From positions 62,001-126,000 of the forward strand of contig NZ_SMKD01000001.1 of assembly GCF_004348595.1 (NCBI RefSeq): a stretch of DNA of 64,000 nucleotides. Reading direction: 5' to 3'. Position 1 is the stretch's first letter. The number at the start of each line of letters is the position of its first letter. Source of the DNA: Micromonospora sp. KC723. Its GTDB lineage: Bacteria; Actinomycetota; Actinomycetes; Mycobacteriales; Micromonosporaceae. The notes below the pieces were generated by a model, which was given only the letters and a program-made list of their open reading frames with translations, ran no database searches and was not told the DNA's origin. A program made the translations under genes and the position numbers. Positions 61,227-64,000 of this stretch are shown piece after piece.

Positions 61227-62450
61227 ATGTCCGCGACTTCGTCTGCCGGCGTCCCGCTGCCGCACCTGCACCGCAGCTCCGGACGCGCCTCCGTATCCGG
61301 CTCCGGCCGTGGTGCCACCGGGCGCGCCCGGCAGCCCGACGCGCAGTGGTATCCGACGCACGACGACGAGCTGCCCGGTCACGGCGGGCCCGCCGGCCCG
61401 GGCTCGCCGCCCGGCCGGGGCGGTTCCGGCGGCTCCGGACGGGGCCCGCGACCGCGCTGGCGGCGGATCGGCCTCGTCGCGGGCATCGCGGTGCTGGTGC
61501 TGGCCCTGCTCGGCGGCGGCGGCGCCTGGCTCTACACCAACAGTCTCAACAAGGGACTGGCCCGGACGGACCCGTTCGCGGAGCTCACCGGCGGGCGGCC
61601 GGCAAAGGCGGTCAACGGCGCGCTGAACATCCTGCTGGTGGGTTCGGACTCGCGTGACCCGGACGCGCCGGTGGACCGGCAGAGCCAGTGGCGGGCAGAC
61701 ACGATCATCGTGATGCACATCCCGGCCGACCACAAGTCGGCCTACCTGGTGTCCATCCCGCGCGACCTGTACGTGCCGATACCGGAGAGCGCGGGCGCGG
61801 AGTGCGGCTCCGGCCAACGCGCGAAGATCAACGCGGCCTTCGCGTTCGGCGGCCTGCCCCTGGCGGTGCGCACCGTGGAGTGCTTCACCGACGTGCGGAT
61901 CGACCACGTGATGGCGATCGACTTCGGCGGTTTCAAGGAGGTCACCGACGCCCTCGGCGGCGTGGACCTGAAGGTGGAGCGGAACATCACCTCGATCCAC
62001 AAGCCGTACCGGAAGTTCACCAAGGGCACCATGCACATGGACGGCGCGACGGCACTGGACTGGATCCGCCAGCGCAAGCAGTTCCCGGACGGCGACTTCG
62101 CCCGGATGCGGCACCAGCAGGAGTTCCTGCGCGCCCTGATGGACAAGGCGGCCAGCACGGGCACCCTCACGAATCCGAAGAAGTTGAACGACTTCCTCCA
62201 GTCGGTGACGGCCGCGGTGACCGTGGACAGGGGGTTCTCGCTGACCGACATGGCGTTGCAGTTCCGGAACCTGCGCGGCGACAACCTGACCTTCCTCACC
62301 AGCCCGAACGCGGGCAGCGACACCATCAACGGCGAGTCGGTGGTGGTGTCCGACCGGGAGAAGGCGCTGGCGATGTACCGGGCGATGTCGGCGGACACCA
62401 TGGCCCAGTGGGTCGCGGCGAACGCGAACCCGGACACCGGGGGCAACTGA
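61227..62450 (+). CDS. LytR-CpsA-Psr (LCP) family glycopolymer ligase
   Basis: A 407-residue protein with a disordered Gly/Arg-rich cytoplasmic tail (1-78), one transmembrane helix (about 81-103) and an extracytoplasmic LCP domain. ILLVGSDSR, RADTIIVMHIPADHKSAYLVSIPRDLYV and KINAAFAFGG contain the conserved Asp and Arg residues that bind the polyprenyl pyrophosphate. LCP enzymes move lipid-linked teichoic-acid-like or arabinogalactan polymers to peptidoglycan. ATG 61227 is used. It is followed by a second LCP gene. Confidence 0.93.
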   Translation: MSATSSAGVPLPHLHRSSGRASVSGSGRGATGRARQPDAQWYPTHDDELPGHGGPAGPGSPPGRGGSGGSGRGPRPRWRRIGLVAGIAVLVLALLGGGGAWLYTNSLNKGLARTDPFAELTGGRPAKAVNGALNILLVGSDSRDPDAPVDRQSQWRADTIIVMHIPADHKSAYLVSIPRDLYVPIPESAGAECGSGQRAKINAAFAFGGLPLAVRTVECFTDVRIDHVMAIDFGGFKEVTDALGGVDLKVERNITSIHKPYRKFTKGTMHMDGATALDWIRQRKQFPDGDFARMRHQQEFLRALMDKAASTGTLTNPKKLNDFLQSVTAAVTVDRGFSLTDMALQFRNLRGDNLTFLTSPNAGSDTINGESVVVSDREKALAMYRAMSADTMAQWVAANANPDTGGN

Positions 62451-62724
62451 CCGGTGTCCCTCGGCGGCCTTCCCCGGGGCCGCCACCGGGCGGCCCGGTG
62501 GCCGTTGTTGCCGGCAGATTTCGACGGTGGTCATCAGAGGTGCCGTTCCTGATGGCTGAACCATCGCCGGCCAACCACCGTGCGTATGCATTGACTCATC
62601 CGTTCGGACGAACCGCCGCCGCAACTGTGCGAATAGTTGGGAATTGAGTGTGTGACGTCCTCGCCTTCATGGGAAGCGGTACGTAAAGTGGTCCCGCCCC
62701 CCGATCACGCGAGCTGGAGCACGC

Positions 62725-63936
62725 ATGCCGGTTCAGACCAGCCCCCGCCCCACATCGCTGGATTCCGACCCCTACGCCCGGCCGTCGGCGACCATCCCGA
62801 AGCAGGGCGGTCGGGGCGGGCAGCGTGCCAGTGGCACGAAGAAGCGCACCAGGCGCAAGGATCCGCTCTGGGCCCGGCTCACCGTGGTCGCCGGGGCGGT
62901 GCTGATGATGACCAGCGGCGTCGCGATGGTGGGCAGTAAGGCGCTGATCAGCCAGGCGACCGGCAACATCGCCCAGAAGAACCTGCTCGGCGGGGCGGGC
63001 AAGACCGACGCCGAGGGCGGGGCCGACCTGAAGGGCCCGATCGACATGCTGCTGCTGGGTGTGGACGCCCGTGAGCGGTGGGCCGCCGACGACGTCCGCG
63101 CCGACAGCATCATCGTGTTGCACATCCCGGCCAGCCACGACCAGGCGTACATGATCTCCATTCCGCGGGACACCGAGGCGCAGATCCCGGCGTTCAAGAA
63201 GAGCGGCTACCCGGGTGGCACCGACAAGATCAATGCGGCTTTCCAGGCCGGCGCGCGCAACGGTGGCGGCTGGGAGGGCGGCGCCCAGCTGATGGCGCAG
63301 ACCATCAAGAACATGACCGGGGTCAGCTTCGACGGCGCCGCGATCATCAACTTCGGTGGCTTCAAGAACGTCATCGACACGCTGGGCACCGTGCGGATCT
63401 GCGTCAGCCACGAGGTGAAGTCGATCCACACCGTGATGGTCGACGGCAAGCAGATGTGGAAGGCCGACGCCAAGAAGACCGGCCGGCCGATGACCCCGGT
63501 GGTATACAAGAAGGGCTGCCGCCAGATGACCGGCCTGGAGGCGCTGGACTACTCCCGGCAGCGCTACGGCCTGCCGAACAGCGACTACGACCGGCAGCAG
63601 AACCAGCAGCAGCTGATCAAGGCGATGGCGAAGAAGGCCACCGACAAGGGCATGCTGACCAACCCGATCAAGGTGAACCAGTTGATCCGGGCGGCCGGCA
63701 AGGCCTTCGTCCTGGACACCGGCGGCGTACCGGTCGCCGACCTGATCTTCACCCTGCGCGGCATCAGCGCCAACGAGTTGACCATGCTGCGCACCAACGG
63801 CGGCACCTACCACGGCAACGCCAACAACCGCGAGGCGCTCAGCGAGCAGACGCTGGCGATGTTCAAGGCGGTCAAGGACGACAAGCTGGCCGAATTCGTG
63901 TACGCGAACCCGAACGTCCTCTCCACCCGGCGGTGA
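62725..63936 (+). CDS. LytR-CpsA-Psr (LCP) family glycopolymer ligase
   Basis: A 403-residue LCP protein: basic cytoplasmic start, transmembrane helix (about 52-75), and LCP domain with MLLLGVDARERW, RADSIIVLHIPASHDQAYMISIPRDTEAQIPAF and KINAAFQAGARNGGGWEGG, which differ from the paralogue in the loop after the conserved Asp. It may have a different acceptor or polymer. ATG 62725 is used. The gap from the first LCP gene is 274 bp, so it may have its own promoter. Confidence 0.93.
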   Translation: MPVQTSPRPTSLDSDPYARPSATIPKQGGRGGQRASGTKKRTRRKDPLWARLTVVAGAVLMMTSGVAMVGSKALISQATGNIAQKNLLGGAGKTDAEGGADLKGPIDMLLLGVDARERWAADDVRADSIIVLHIPASHDQAYMISIPRDTEAQIPAFKKSGYPGGTDKINAAFQAGARNGGGWEGGAQLMAQTIKNMTGVSFDGAAIINFGGFKNVIDTLGTVRICVSHEVKSIHTVMVDGKQMWKADAKKTGRPMTPVVYKKGCRQMTGLEALDYSRQRYGLPNSDYDRQQNQQQLIKAMAKKATDKGMLTNPIKVNQLIRAAGKAFVLDTGGVPVADLIFTLRGISANELTMLRTNGGTYHGNANNREALSEQTLAMFKAVKDDKLAEFVYANPNVLSTRR

Positions 63937-64000
63937 CCCGCCCCCGGTCGGCGGAAACCGACCCGACCGGCCCCGGGCAGCCCGTACCGTGACCTGAGGA

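Overview
The window is high-GC actinobacterial DNA with frequent GTG starts, many leaderless or weak-SD genes, and many long GC-rich terminator hairpins. Its gene content (SoxR, Rv2578c-like radical SAM protein, LytR-CpsA-Psr (LCP) proteins, DUF485/solute-symporter pairs, DUF1906 protein, IdeR-type iron box) suggests Micromonosporaceae, probably Micromonospora; this is inferred from composition and protein style, not from a search. The cyclophilin / rhomboid protease / PH-domain block (30.5-32.6 kb) is an arrangement I associate with oriC-proximal actinobacterial DNA, and a parS-like site and three clustered DnaA-box-like 9-mers fit that reading.

Layout. 0-2.4 kb: a frameshifted metallo-beta-lactamase-fold gene, a VOC protein and a radical SAM protein. 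3.19-10.13 kb: a compact genomic island carrying a complete type I restriction-modification system (hsdM-hsdS-hsdR), bounded by perfect 45-bp direct repeats, one of which is the 3' part of tRNA-Arg(ACG). No integrase is visible. 10.2-21.4 kb: two serine tRNAs (the second at 20.1 kb), an EcsC-like protein, a CPBP membrane protein divergent from a flavohaemoprotein across a palindromic operator, an unusual XRE-HTH/peptide-deformylase fusion, a FhuF-like iron reductase behind an iron box, a large membrane protein, a methyltransferase, a PEBP-like protein and a quinone oxidoreductase. 21.4-26.5 kb: soxR divergent from a split transketolase pair with a SoxR-type operator between them, then a family 2 glycosyltransferase and a glycosyltransferase-like membrane protein. 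26.6-37.7 kb: housekeeping and hypothetical genes (DUF1906, APH-like kinase, thiolase, PH, rhomboid, cyclophilin, CorA, aminotransferase, CBS).

37.8-40.3 kb is the most interesting metabolic locus: an overlapping or closely spaced operon of a sugar-phosphate nucleotidyltransferase, a glycerol-1-phosphate-dehydrogenase-like enzyme and a CDP-alcohol phosphotransferase, which could build an unusual polyol phosphodiester or phospholipid head group; a GT4 glycosyltransferase lies convergent. 41.8-46.5 kb: Fpg/Nei glycosylase, exopolysaccharide initiating sugar transferase, and a LytS/LytTR two-component system. 46.6-51.1 kb: a DUF5701 protein and two paralogous secreted repeat proteins. 51.3-60.1 kb: two DUF485 + sodium/solute symporter pairs flanking an ABC transporter, a lipoprotein and a flavin-reductase-like gene that begins inside a parS-like site. 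60.2-63.9 kb: an NAD-dependent epimerase followed by two LCP ligases, fitting cell-wall glycopolymer assembly. No CRISPR array, transposase or rRNA gene was seen.
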